A stretch of 64,000 bases of DNA. Source: Hyphodiscus hymeniophilus. Lineage: Eukaryota > Ascomycota > Leotiomycetes > Helotiales > Hyphodiscaceae. The stretch spans positions 372,001 to 436,000 of the forward strand of contig VNKQ01000014.1 of the NCBI GenBank assembly GCA_016508695.1. Reading direction: 5' to 3'. Every line of letters begins with the position of its first letter. The first letter of the stretch is position 1. The position numbers and the translations under genes were made by a program. The notes under the pieces were generated by a model. That model saw nothing but the letters and a program-made list of their open reading frames with translations. It searched no databases and was not told where the DNA came from. Shown in pieces: positions 1-10,813 of this stretch.

Positions 1-2144
1 CGAAACGTTTAAACGCTTGCTGAGTTCGGAGACAAGTATGTCGGAGACAAGTATGATCCTCCTACTTGCAACGAAGGATTTGTATAGTAAAATGCTATGA
101 GCTACAATGTATGGAGGTAAAATTCGGAGGCCAAAGTTACTCCGCGAGATGAGGGACACAGAGACACATTCTATCGTTCAGTGTATGTATAATCTTCTCG
201 ATATGCAAATAAAATCCACTCGTGACAATAATCAGTCGAATAATCGGTAGACAGAAGTCATTGCTTTGAGGTGCCATAAACAGAGGCTTTCGCGATGGCG
301 CATGTTCTCTAACTGGCAAAACTGGTCTGATATATATTCAACCCTTGAACACTGATCATCTGAAAGGCACACTCAGCTCAAGAACGCTTGTAGTCTCTCA
401 ATGATGTACTACCAGACCCCGATGGCCTTTCAGTGTGGTCACTGACATCCTACTACAGTGCCAAGTCGTCCAGTATCATACGAATCGCATCAAGCTCCCT
501 TCGAGTGCTCAATGCATAGGAAAATTTACGTATACGCCTCAGAATCCCGAGGCTGCCAGCGCCTGCTAACAATTCCTTTTACAAGGCCATCACCTGACAA
601 GTGGATAGGCCGTTCCTGGTATTGAGTACCTTACTTCGACCCCATCTCAACACTCGCTCGGCTCTGGAACCAAGTACCCAGGCTACCAGGTATCTTCCTT
701 GATTTAAATCCGAATGCTCACGTGCCTAACATTCCTGTCTGTCCTCGACCCAGCAGCTAACCTCATCACGTCGGTCTATCTGCATTATTATTACCGTGGA
801 TTTAAGATCAGATAATGGTCGCGTGCTTCCTCTCCGGAAATTCCGGGCGAAACTAAGCTGCAAAGCTGACCACACAGCTCCACGATGGCAAATGCCGGTA
901 TTGCCGAAGTATGGAGGCTTCTCCGAGCACCTCTGCACGCTGGCCTCTTCCGCAGCAAGTTCGGGTGGTAAACCAATAGTTGGTGATGATTACTGTTGGA
1001 AGATGGGAGAGTCGGCCGAAGAGGCTCACTCAAGCTCACACACTAATCAAGGACCCTTATGCAGGGCACTTAGTCGTAAAGATAAGCCTGAATGGTGTCG
1101 CTGACTCGCTGGAGCCACGTTTTATGAATGCGAAAACAGAGGAAGAAAGGACAGCGTGGGTAGTTGTATGCCACGAGACGAACTCGCTGGAGTAAAGAAA
1201 TGTCAATAATTGCAGTGATATTGTGACTGTCAAACTTCGAGACTCGTAGACTTCTGTACGAGTGAGGAATCCGAGGATGGAGGTGATTCGTCACAAGCGA
1301 AGCTGAGGCTAACATCCTCCGGCTTTAAATCAGACTTCCGCCTCCCGGAGCCCATGCATCATTATTGTGATGTACTGTAGACCGAAATAGAGGTGGTTGG
1401 TTGTGCTGCAGTTGGAACTCGTGAGTGACTGTACTCGTATGTCGTACGACGAGAGTGATGAGTAGTGTACCAAACATACTTACTCGTAAATCTCCAATAC
1501 TGCCTCTCTTACTCTCCCTTTTCTGCCTCTTCTTTTTGGCCCAAATACTTACTACATGGACTCTGTTTAGTCGACCTAAGCTCACCGTCGGCGTGTGTCC
1601 GAACTATTGGCTGACCGTTGTCAGGAGCCGTCGGTTGAGGTGGTTTCTAATACTGTAAGCCCAAAACGAAGCATCCGACCACCATACAGTAATAGCCCAG
1701 AACAGGTCCGCATCGGATGGCTCGGTACTTGTCCCACTGCCCAACTTAGCGCTTCGTCTACTCATTTGCAAATGCTTATCACATCCCGGATCATAGATAG
1801 TTCCTACTTGGTACTACTTACTAACTCCTACTTACTACCTCGTACCTACAACCTACTACTATTTGTATCCCGACTATCCCCTTCTCTCACCTCTTCTTCC
1901 CACTCGCCGTATACACGTTCACGAATTCGTTATCGTTGATTCCACTCTCGACTGCGTCGATTCACCCTTGCTGTGCGTTGTTAATGTCTTGATTTACGCC
2001 AGGACAACTCGAAACATAGCTCCGCCGGCGTCGATGAGCATGCTTCAATGATTTCGCATTATACATATACCCTTAGAGATAGAATATAAATCGCTCGCCA
2101 ATATCAGATCCAACTTTGGCTGTTTTACGGAACGACACGACTTC
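1..2144. other. Intergenic, no supported gene
   Basis: Short ORFs occur on both strands but none has recognisable domains, splice continuity or composition like the neighbouring genes. At 26-55 a 15-bp unit (tcggagacaagtatg) stands twice in tandem. From about 1800 to 1900 the + strand is rich in ctact/cttact runs, as in pyrimidine-rich fungal promoters. This is the upstream region of the Vps62-like gene. Confidence 0.6.
2085..2091 (+). promoter_or_regulatory. Possible TATA box of the Vps62-like gene
   Basis: The heptamer tataaat lies about 55 bp upstream of the ATG at 2145. A TATA-like element this close to the ATG implies a very short 5' leader, so the assignment is tentative. Confidence 0.3.
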
Positions 2145-3875
2145 ATGTACCACCTCCAGCGAATCGTCATCGTCCTCGTCCTCGTCGTCGGCGCCTGGTT
2201 CGGTCTCACCGCTCTGCATCAGCACCTTGAGCCAAATAAGCATAAGACCGAGGAGCAGAGGGAGGATGCGCGCTGGATCGCTACTTCCAAATACTGGCTA
2301 GACCGGAATGCTTGTCGATGGATGGGCCTTTGTGGACTGGCACATTATCATCCGGATCCGGCGGCTGGGTCGAAGCGCTATAAACCTCGCGAAGACCTCA
2401 GACGGAGAGGGAGGATTGAGCTGACGAACGAGGTCAACGATGTTGAGGAAGAGCATGACTGGTCATACGCAGGTTGGGGAGATGGATTTGGGGAGGAAGG
2501 AAAGCTAAGTCCCGAGGACTTTTCGGACGATGAAAGGGTCCTAAAGGACGTGCCGCAATTCGTGCTGGATGCTGCACCGTTAATACACCTCTACTCGAAA
2601 GAAGAGTTCTGGCCATCCGATATTGCCGAACATCTCCTACACACCGAACCTTTTACCAACCACACTACCCTCAACCTTACACATCACACAGTGCACAACC
2701 TTCATGAGTTGAATGAAGGCCGACGGGGAAGATACGTTTTCATGCAAAGTCAAGATGATGTTGAAGCCCGGCCATCATGGCTCGGAAGCACTTACAACAT
2801 ACCTAAGCCATACCCAGAGGATGACGAGAAGGAGGATGATGATGAGGAAGAAATCTACCCAGAGTTTGTCGAGGCAGAAATTACAAGAGAGGACGCAGAG
2901 ACATGGTATGATCCTTACGGAGCTGGTGAGAAGGGAGCTGGTGAGAAGATAGCCGATCCAATCTCATCTGCTTCCTTCCGAGTCCAAAAGCAGGATGCGG
3001 GTCGACCGTCAAGAAGAAATCGCCGTGGTCAGCCCTTACTCATGCCTCCCACGATCCCCCAACCTTTACAATCAGGCCGCTCGCCCGCTCCTGCAATCCT
3101 GATCATGATTGATAAAGGACATGGCATTCTGGATGCATTCTGGTTTTACTTCTACAGCTACAATCTAGGAACCACAGTCTTCAACATACGTTTCGGGAAT
3201 CACATCGGAGACTGGGAACACTCTCTCATCCGCTTTCACAACGGCGTCCCAAAAGCTGTATTCTTTTCCGCCCATTCTGGCGGGACGGCTTATTCCTACA
3301 ACGCTGTGGAGAAGGGCAAAGGACCCGGCCGAGAAGGACGTCCAGTTCTCTACTCCGCGTTTGGAAGCCATGCAATGTATGCCATGCCCGGCAAACACCC
3401 TTATGTCCTCCCCTTCGGCATCCTCGCGGATGTCACAGACAGAGGACCACTCTGGGACCCAGCACTCAATTACTACGCCTACCACTTCAATACCACGCCC
3501 ACCCACGACCAAGATGCCAAATCATTAACAACAAACGTTCCTCTCGCCGACCGTAAGCAATCACTCCAACCCGCATCCAGCAATCCCAATGCCCCAACGG
3601 GCTGGTTTTGGTTCACGGGTCACTGGGGCGATAAGTTCTATGAGTTGTACGACTGGAGGCAGTGGAGGTTCGTGGGCCAGTATCATTACGTCAACGGGCC
3701 ATTAGGACCGCGGTTCAAGAACCTGGGCAGGAGTAAGGTGTGTCAGAGCGGCTTCACCTGCACCATTCTCGACTCGATAGAAGAGGGACGGAAGAAATCC
3801 TGGCTATCTAGAAGGAGTGTTGGGGCTGTTACGCCGGTGAGTCTGAGGGCTGGGGAGGATGATGACGTCGAGTGA
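2145..3875 (+). CDS. Vps62-like vacuolar protein sorting-associated protein (DUF946)
   Basis: A single-exon gene of 576 residues. The N-terminus has one hydrophobic segment (about residues 6-22, IVIVLVLVVGAWFGLTAL), which reads as a signal anchor. An acidic, probably disordered stretch lies near residues 220-250. The C-terminal half has the Vps62/DUF946 pattern: GNHIGDWEHSLIRF near 365, SAHSGG, AFGSHAMY, and YHYVNGPLGPRFKNLG near the end. Vps62 of yeast was linked genetically to cytoplasm-to-vacuole protein delivery; its biochemical role is unknown. The ATG at 2145 is chosen because it gives the membrane anchor directly and no in-frame extension is needed. The product is probably an endomembrane or cell-surface protein. 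Family assignment is good; function is inferred from the family only. Confidence 0.85.
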   Translation: MYHLQRIVIVLVLVVGAWFGLTALHQHLEPNKHKTEEQREDARWIATSKYWLDRNACRWMGLCGLAHYHPDPAAGSKRYKPREDLRRRGRIELTNEVNDVEEEHDWSYAGWGDGFGEEGKLSPEDFSDDERVLKDVPQFVLDAAPLIHLYSKEEFWPSDIAEHLLHTEPFTNHTTLNLTHHTVHNLHELNEGRRGRYVFMQSQDDVEARPSWLGSTYNIPKPYPEDDEKEDDDEEEIYPEFVEAEITREDAETWYDPYGAGEKGAGEKIADPISSASFRVQKQDAGRPSRRNRRGQPLLMPPTIPQPLQSGRSPAPAILIMIDKGHGILDAFWFYFYSYNLGTTVFNIRFGNHIGDWEHSLIRFHNGVPKAVFFSAHSGGTAYSYNAVEKGKGPGREGRPVLYSAFGSHAMYAMPGKHPYVLPFGILADVTDRGPLWDPALNYYAYHFNTTPTHDQDAKSLTTNVPLADRKQSLQPASSNPNAPTGWFWFTGHWGDKFYELYDWRQWRFVGQYHYVNGPLGPRFKNLGRSKVCQSGFTCTILDSIEEGRKKSWLSRRSVGAVTPVSLRAGEDDDVE

Positions 3876-5074
3876 ACGAGTTACATGATTTGACTTCAAC
3901 ATATGGGCAGTCTGATGGAGGCGTGGATTCGATAGATGATAATGATAGACGGACATAGGACATAGCGGCGTTTTGCATCGACTGGAAGACCGGTCGGGCT
4001 TGCTTTATTCGATTCGAGATATGGCATCGGTACGGAGTGTTATACCCATGTACGCCTAATTTGGTCAGGATAGACTTTGAATACCATTCTCATCATCTAC
4101 GTCGTCTGATATATGGAACTTGTGTGAGTAATCATGATACCAGACCTGTCACGCCCTAGGATTGACTGTTTGTGTCTATTGTTCGTTGTACGAAAGAGGC
4201 TTAAAACATCATCGACAAGGAATTTTCCAAATCGCAATAATCCACGTCTCGCCTGTCCTATCATAGGCTGTTCTAAAGCATTCTTTGAAGATATCTGTCC
4301 GAGATCAAATGAGAACTATCATGAAATTGAACACGACCGGTGGATCAAGTGATCAATCACCTTCGAATTGCTTCTTCGAACTACTTGATAAAATGCTATC
4401 ATGATTTAAACCAATGCTGCCCTACACCGCTAAACTCGTACTTGAAACCGTTGCTCGGGCACTCGGTAGTGTACATGCTGTTCTGGCTGGTTGGTTGGCC
4501 GTTTGCAATGATACCAATTGAGCTCACTTGGGTCTTCCATTGATCGAGAGTGCTTGACCGTTGGCTATTGCAATTAAGAAGTGAATTGGAGTTGTCTAGA
4601 AGTCAGCGATGGATGACAATTGATCTAGTGGAGAATCAGTCGCTTTCGTTTGCTAATCTGCTTGCGGTCTTTGTTATGCAGAAACTTTGGGCGATATTGG
4701 GCAGGAGTAAGGCACCTTCAGGCATTGCACATGCATTTCCTCATACCAAAAAGTCTCTCTTCTGCGACATGCTGGTTTCATTTTCAAGACCTGTATCTCT
4801 AATTTATTCTAAGGAGGCAATGCAAGGAGCCAGGCAGCCGACTTCTGTTGGTAGCAGGTAGAATCGACTTTTCTCACATTGTCTTTTGTTTCCACGCGAC
4901 TTCACCTTCAAGTTTCTTTCGGCTTGAAAGGTCACCTCACCTATTTGTTCACAGATGGTAACTTCAACTTACTTCAATTTCCAAGTCTCCCTTCTCAACA
5001 AACTTGGCAACTTATCTAGCTTCTTCACTGCCTTTCAATACAATCCCAGCTGCGATTCTCTTTTAGTCACCAGA
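3876..5074. other. Intergenic, no supported gene
   Basis: This is about 1.2 kb between the Vps62-like and dynamin genes, both on the + strand. ORFs at 4134-4352, 4340-4543 and 4550-4861 are in different frames and show no domain or splice connection. An in-frame extension upstream of the dynamin ATG begins at 4955 but is not similar to a dynamin N-terminus. Confidence 0.6.
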
Positions 5075-7400
5075 ATGGCAGCAACGGAAGAAGCTTCTCG
5101 CAGCGCAGATGCTCTTCAGACCACGTTGTCCTTGGAAGACCTCCAAACAGATGCGCAGCGCCAGGTCCTTGACACCATCACCGAAATCCGCAAATGTGGT
5201 CTCGATGGCATCTTGGAGCTTCCTCAGCTCGTAGTGTGTGGTGATCAATCTGCGGGTAAAAGCTCTGTTTTGGAGGTGCGCTTTTACCCCCTTTTTACTC
5301 CTTTCTCACTTTCGATCTGTTACTAATCTTCGTTTCTCAAGGCCTTGACCGAGATCCCCTTCCCTAGAAACGACAACTTATGCACGCGCTTTGCAACCGA
5401 AATCAGCCTCCGACGAGCAAGTACCAACTCACTCATAATCAAAGTCATTCCCGATGATACCAGGCCCGATTTGGAGAAAGCCAGCATCAAAGATTTCAAA
5501 GAAGCTATTACCGACTTCGACGATCTCCCGAGAGTTATGGACCTTGCCATGAAGATCATGGGAATCGACAACAAACTAGACCCAAAGGCAACGCCTCAAG
5601 CCTTCGCCAAAGATGTCTTGAGCATCATCATCGAAGGTCCGACTAGACCGCAACTCAATCTTGTCGATATCCCTGGTCTCATTGCTACGCATACCAAAGG
5701 TACGACCATTGCCGACGTGGAAATGGTTGCTGAGATCACCGACCGTTACATCACACAACGCCGAACGATTTGTCTGGCTGTTGTATCTGCCACGTCCGAT
5801 TATGCAAATCAAAAGACTCTTGAGAAAGTACGACAAGTTGATCCTAAAGGAGAACGCACTCTTGGTATCATCACTAAACCAGATCGCCTCGAGCGAGGTT
5901 CGGGATCAGAGAAGGGTTTTATTGAGCTTGCAAACAACAAGGACGGTTTCTTTCAGCTCGGATGGCATGTCCTAAAAAACCGCTCGTTCGATGAGCGAGA
6001 CTGCGATTTGACGGATCGAAACACAGCCGAAGAGACTTTTTTTCGTACGAGCAGTTGGAAGGATCTACTCCCAGAATCCCGGGGCATCCAGTCGCTGAGA
6101 GGCCGCCTAGCTAGTCTGCTGTTTCAACACGTCAAGAAGGAACTTCCAAAGCTCAAGAAGGATCTTGAGGCACTTTTGTCGAAGAATCGAAAGGAATTGC
6201 AGTTGCTCGGCTGTGAGCGCTCTTCAGTTGCAGACTTTCGGTCATACTTGACACTGCTCAGTATGGATTTCTCTACCATCACAGAGGCCGCCGTGAACGG
6301 AAATTACAACGCAGATTACTTTTACGATAATATGGACTATGGCTTTTCCCTTGACTCGCCTGCCACCCTCCGTCGAGTCCGTGCCGTTGTTCAAATGCTT
6401 AACTCCTAATTTTCTAATACCCTGCGTGAGAAGGGACATAAATTCCAAATTAACATAGCCGACGATTTCGTCTCAGACAGTGAGAGCCACCCAGTCTCTG
6501 CTGATACATACAATACGTTTGAGGATGATGCACCAAAGGTCTTGACGAAGAAAGAGTCTATGCAATGGGCACTTACGGTTCTCTCTCGAAATCGTGGAAG
6601 GGAGCTTCTTGGGAACTTCAACCCTTTAGTTGTCGGTGAATTGTTTCGTCGGCAATCATGGAAATGGGAGACCATGGCTAAATCTCACATTATCCTGGTC
6701 TGGAAGGTATGCATCACATTCCTTCGGAGTCTCCTTGAAGACAAATGTCCAAAAGAGGTTGCAGAGAGAATCTGGTCCTTAAAGATTGAAGATGCATTGA
6801 AGAGTCGGAACCACAAAGCGACCCAGGAATTGGCTACTTTGGTTGGAGAGTTGAAGAATTACCCGATCAACTACAACCATTATTATACGGACACCGTTGA
6901 GAAATGTCGCCAGGATTGGCAGAAGTCAGCCTTGACCAATTCGATCACTGCCGCCTTGACAAGTACGACCGTCCACATCAGTGGCGAAAATGCCTACAAA
7001 ACGTTCAAGGAAGTGGATGTTAAGAAGGCTGTCAGCGGCTTTTCCAACAGGTCGGACCCTAATATGGAGAGCTTCAGTTGCAGAGAGGCACTCGATTCTT
7101 TGTTGGCGATCTACAAAGTAAGTGCCAGTCCTCGGCTGTCTAAAGGCTAGAAGCTAATCCTCTCGTACCCAGGTTCAACAGAAGACATTCGTCGCCAATG
7201 TCACTACCCAGGTCGTCGAGCGCCATATTGTACGTGGATTAGAGACTATCTTCACGCCTTTGGTGGTCATCAATCTAAGTGATGCCGAGGTCCTTTCAAT
7301 CGCAAGAGAATCAGTCTCTGTCATGAACCAGAGAAAGAACTTGGAAGACCAGATCTCTCGACTAGAAAAGGGCCAGGAGATTTTCAGACGTGTAATGTGA
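5075..7400 (+). pseudogene. Mx/dynamin-like large GTPase interrupted by an in-frame TAA
   Basis: Exons are 5075-5275, 5342-7117 and 7173-7400, with GT-AG introns of 66 and 55 bp containing ctaat. Read through, it has about 734 codons, normal for fungal Mx-like dynamins. The GTPase domain is intact: P-loop GDQSAGKSS near residue 56, switch DIPGLI, and G4 motif TKPD. The middle/stalk domain and a C-terminal GED-like helix (exon 3, ending at 7400) follow. Codon 423 (6407-6409) is TAA. Reading frame and family-like sequence continue on both sides (AVVQMLNS before, FSNTLREKGHKF after). The family usually has Gln here, so one C-to-T change (CAA to TAA) would explain the break. The truncated product would keep the GTPase domain but lose the assembly stalk and GED. 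A cryptic 57-nt in-frame intron over the stop is conceivable but has a weak donor. The membrane or stress role is inferred from the family. Confidence 0.8.
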
Positions 7401-8047
7401 GAGGATCATGGCTTGACGAGCGTGGATGGTTGCGGATGGAGTTGTTGGCCCTTGATGGCAGGATCATTGGAAGCTGGTCGATATCATAGCCTAGGTTTTT
7501 CATATGTTGTCGGTACCGTTCTGAATTGGAGGACGCTGCAATCACCGGTGCTGCCTGTGGTGACATCTGAGGATAGGTCTTAGAAACTACCACTTCTTTC
7601 TGGTGGCTTTTGGATGGTATTCACCATTCAGAAAATCTTTGACTGGACCGGATTTTACAAGGATCAGGAGGCCCCTTCGTTCATTGACCACGGTTATTGT
7701 GGAGAAAAAGAGCTGATTTCAGGATTGCCATAGTATTCATACTATCTGTTCCAACTCTTGACACATGTGCTCAGAACCTAGCCTCCTCAACCAGACAGCC
7801 TGCATCGCTTCTCAGCGTGCAGCGTGCCTCAAGCGGATCGGATTTCTAACCCCCAGATTTTGCTTACAGCCTTCCGATATCTAACATCAGCCTAGTTCTC
7901 TTGACATTGTGTCTTTGCAGGGCGCTGTATAGCCTCTCATGATCAAGACTCGGTGTCTCTGTGCATTCTCGACACCGCCGCCACCGGCCTTTCTCGTGCC
8001 ATTCCGTTACCCCTTTTTGAAACTTTCATAGCTCTCGTAGTAGATCT
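7401..8047. other. Convergent intergenic region
   Basis: About 650 bp between the 3' ends of the dynamin-like gene (+) and the single-pass membrane protein gene (-). Only short ORFs are seen. It should hold both 3' UTRs. Confidence 0.6.
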
Positions 8048-8863
8048 TCAAGTGTTCGTATGCCCTGTGGTATCCCCACCCATCGCATGATGCCTAGCCT
8101 CAAAATCCCGATTCGAACTCCCACTACTCTCACTCTCACTGACATGTCTCTCCAACACAACATCCTCAAAAGGAATCTCACTCAAAGGTGTCTTCCCATC
8201 CGATACAACAGCAGACTCTTCTTCTAGCCTCTGCACCTCATTCGCATCTCTCATACCACCAGCAACAGTTTGGTGTTGCGGCGGCGCAACCTCCGCATAG
8301 ATTGGCGGTGCGTCAACTCCACCTTCTGCCGGCCTGTTAACCCCTGCTTGTGTATTAGGTCCAGGGATGGTGTAGAGAGGGAGGCCGTTGGAGTCGCTTT
8401 GGTGGTCATGATGTTTACTCCACCAGGCTCTTCCGCCGCAGCAGAACCAGAACGAGAATGCCAGTATCAAAACCATTCCGATTAATGAGGAGATGATCAC
8501 TCCAACATGCGTCCTTCCTGTCATACCTTCCCATCCATTATTGTTGTTGTCTGTGCCATTTCCGCTGCCCAGGAAAAGCAAGTTGCTCGTGTCCGTTGGA
8601 GGATACGTCGAGCTGGTTGAGGATGGTAGGTTGTGGTTGATTGAGGTCGGTGACGATATCGAGGGGTTGGTCTCGGCGGCCTCTTTGTTGGGTTCGGAAG
8701 ATTGTAAGATAGCTGTTGGTAAAGGTAGGCTTGGTGTCGTTATTATTGCTGCTTCAGACGCGGAACCAATTGATCGTCCGTTCAGTTGATAGCTGGCAAT
8801 GGACGAGAGCATGGCGAGTTGTGGTGCGATTAACTCCGCGTCGATAAAGTGTCTTGGCTGCAT
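8048..8863 (-). CDS. Single-pass membrane protein, Ser/Thr-rich ectodomain, unknown function
   Basis: An uninterrupted ORF of 271 residues starting with ATG at 8863. Residues 1-120 are rich in Ser, Thr, Pro and Asn (candidate O- and N-glycosylation). One transmembrane helix follows near 122-145 (GVIISSLIGMVLILAFSFWF), then CCGG and a basic stop-transfer. The cytoplasmic tail contains proline-tyrosine clusters (LPLYTIPGP, APPIYAEVAPP) that resemble WW-domain or arrestin-adaptor docking sites. This layout is common among fungal wall-sensor-like or SKG6/Mid2-like proteins, but no family signature is recognisable and no clear signal peptide is visible, so an unrecognised upstream exon is possible. 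The gene is convergent with the dynamin-like gene. Confidence 0.65.
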   Translation of the reverse strand: MQPRHFIDAELIAPQLAMLSSIASYQLNGRSIGSASEAAIITTPSLPLPTAILQSSEPNKEAAETNPSISSPTSINHNLPSSTSSTYPPTDTSNLLFLGSGNGTDNNNNGWEGMTGRTHVGVIISSLIGMVLILAFSFWFCCGGRAWWSKHHDHQSDSNGLPLYTIPGPNTQAGVNRPAEGGVDAPPIYAEVAPPQHQTVAGGMRDANEVQRLEEESAVVSDGKTPLSEIPFEDVVLERHVSESESSGSSNRDFEARHHAMGGDTTGHTNT

Positions 8864-10813
8864 TTTGAAGCTTCGTCTCTGGTGTACAAATTACCCAGTG
8901 AAATACCTTCTCTTCCGCAGACGTTAGGTTTTTGAATATCTTTCTTTCCTCTTAATTTTCAATCACAATGCCCGTACTCAAAATTGATGACTGAGAAGAG
9001 GAAACAACAGCTGAGAAAATGTGATCACATAAGGCGGCTCGTCCTCACCGCAGCACCTCCTTTGATTATGGTCCGTACGATATCTTCTGCCGTTGGGTTG
9101 GCCAGCAGTTAATTTGCTCGCATGGAGGCGCAGTCGTTGATGAGATGAGTGGAGGTCGGAAAGTTGTGACGCCGTCTCACCGTCGTACAGGTCGGATTTC
9201 CCCAGTGACCACCGCTGCCGTTCAAAAGCTTCAAAACTTGGTTGAGGTGGGTTTATAGCATGGATTGAACTATCTCGGAAAAGGGAAAATTCTTTGAAGT
9301 GTCCGAAACCCTTAACACCAAGAAATACCTTTTCACTGATACTAGAAAGGATTTTTCTCTCACGTGACAACCTTCACTTCAGCCGGAAGTTTTCTCTCCC
9401 TGTTCAGGAGAGATAGGCAGAGTAGGGTCTCCATGTAAAAGTACTCTTGTGATGATTGGGAGTGTTACGAAGAAGTCAAATAGAGGAAATTACATGTTTG
9501 TCGGTCGATAGATGCTCTCTTCCCTTTCTTTCCTTACCCCTCAACCAATACAATGTGCATCTAGGATTCAATTCTATCTACTAGACCGTGATCCATTTAG
9601 GCTTGTAAATTGTAAATATCTTAGTTACGCTATTCATATCTCGATTCAAGTTCTCCCAGGTACCTAGTTGTTATTACCCCTGAGACGCTCGCCACTCCTT
9701 GAAATAAGCGAGCACCTACAAAACACTGTACCAACAGTGACTTCTCTGCCGGAAGATCATATGAAGATCTTAAAACCAAATCGTAGAAATCTTAAATTTC
9801 AGAAAACTGCGATTCCGATATTACAACTAGAGTTAAGACGCCTGAAAGTAGAAAAGGCACACTTTCGAAAGTTTCAAAACGGCTAAATGTAGAAATCGAC
9901 ATTCATGGCAACACGCCATGTACGAAGTACAAGAAACGATTTGTGAAGGTAATGTATATGGCTAACTCTATAGTATCAAGACACAGACTGCTACTCACAC
10001 TGTCTAATCGTACAGAGAATTTGATCTCTAATACGGGGATCGCTTCAGACTTGAAAATCTCGAAAAGATATTTGGTTGATCATTCGACACGGGAAGAATT
10101 GCAGAGAAGTTTCAGACATTACTGGGCGAAATAAATCAAAAGCTTGAAAATCGCAATGATTGCAAAAAGAGGATAGCAGTGGAGACTGCGAAACTTACAA
10201 TTCTCACTTGCAAATAAGGCTCACTTGCAAAATAAGGCTCACTGGCAAATGCTCGGACGGTACGACGTGCAGCAAAGCAACTTGGAAATGCTCATTTGTA
10301 AATAAGGCTCACTTACGGCAAACGCTATCTTGCAACGGCTCACTTGTAACGCTTACTTGTAACGCTCACTTGCAACGCTCACTTGCAAAAAGTACGACAT
10401 GAAACAAGACAGTTTTTCCCGGAAATGCTCACTTACAACGCTCATTAGCGAAAATTAAGACGTGCAACAAAACACATCTGAATTGAGGAGATGATCAGCT
10501 TGGGGATCCGACGGCGGTTGAGGTTCTCCTGTGATCGTGTTCCTGGAAATTTAGATGGGACGACACTACCAAGGATTAAAAGCTTTTTTGTACCAGCCGT
10601 CGTTGGCTCTTTGCCATTTGGTCGACGACCAGGAATGATCTATGATTTGTTGATGACGGTGGCATATGTTGAGAAGACACTTGCGTTCGCTCATTCTAGA
10701 GTCCTAATATAATCATAATTCATTCTTAACCCCATTCCTATTTCAACCCACTCCAACAACCACACCGGCTCCGACCAGCCTACCTGCCACTCTTTACTCC
10801 ATGCGATCCACGC
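8864..10813. other. AT-rich intergenic region with minisatellite
   Basis: About 1.95 kb without a supported gene. The ORFs at 8978-9370 (-), 9668-9886 and 9943-10134 (+) are not recognisable. The stretch 9600-10480 is AT-rich and purine-skewed and contains the repeat cluster described at 10203-10473. It may be degraded repeat DNA. Confidence 0.6.
10203..10473 (+). repeat. Degenerate minisatellite (ctcacttgcaa units)
   Basis: The core ctcacttgcaa recurs in two forms. A 17-18 bp version ending in ataagg appears about three times at 10203-10250. A 13-bp version ending in acg appears at least four times in tandem at 10339-10388. A longer block (tacgac-tg--a-ca ... ggaaatgctca) occurs near 10261-10292 and again near 10392-10429, and the related gacgtgcaacaaa follows at 10459. 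The array is diverged, so it is old or under no constraint. Confidence 0.7.

Noticed and set aside
4550..4861. 103-residue + strand ORF upstream of the dynamin-like gene
   Set aside because: No similarity to a dynamin N-terminus and no intron connecting it in frame.
6373..6429. Cryptic 57-nt in-frame intron that would remove the TAA in the dynamin-like gene
   Set aside because: The donor (gtccgt) is weak and the segment encodes residues similar to the family on both sides of the stop; a point mutation is simpler.
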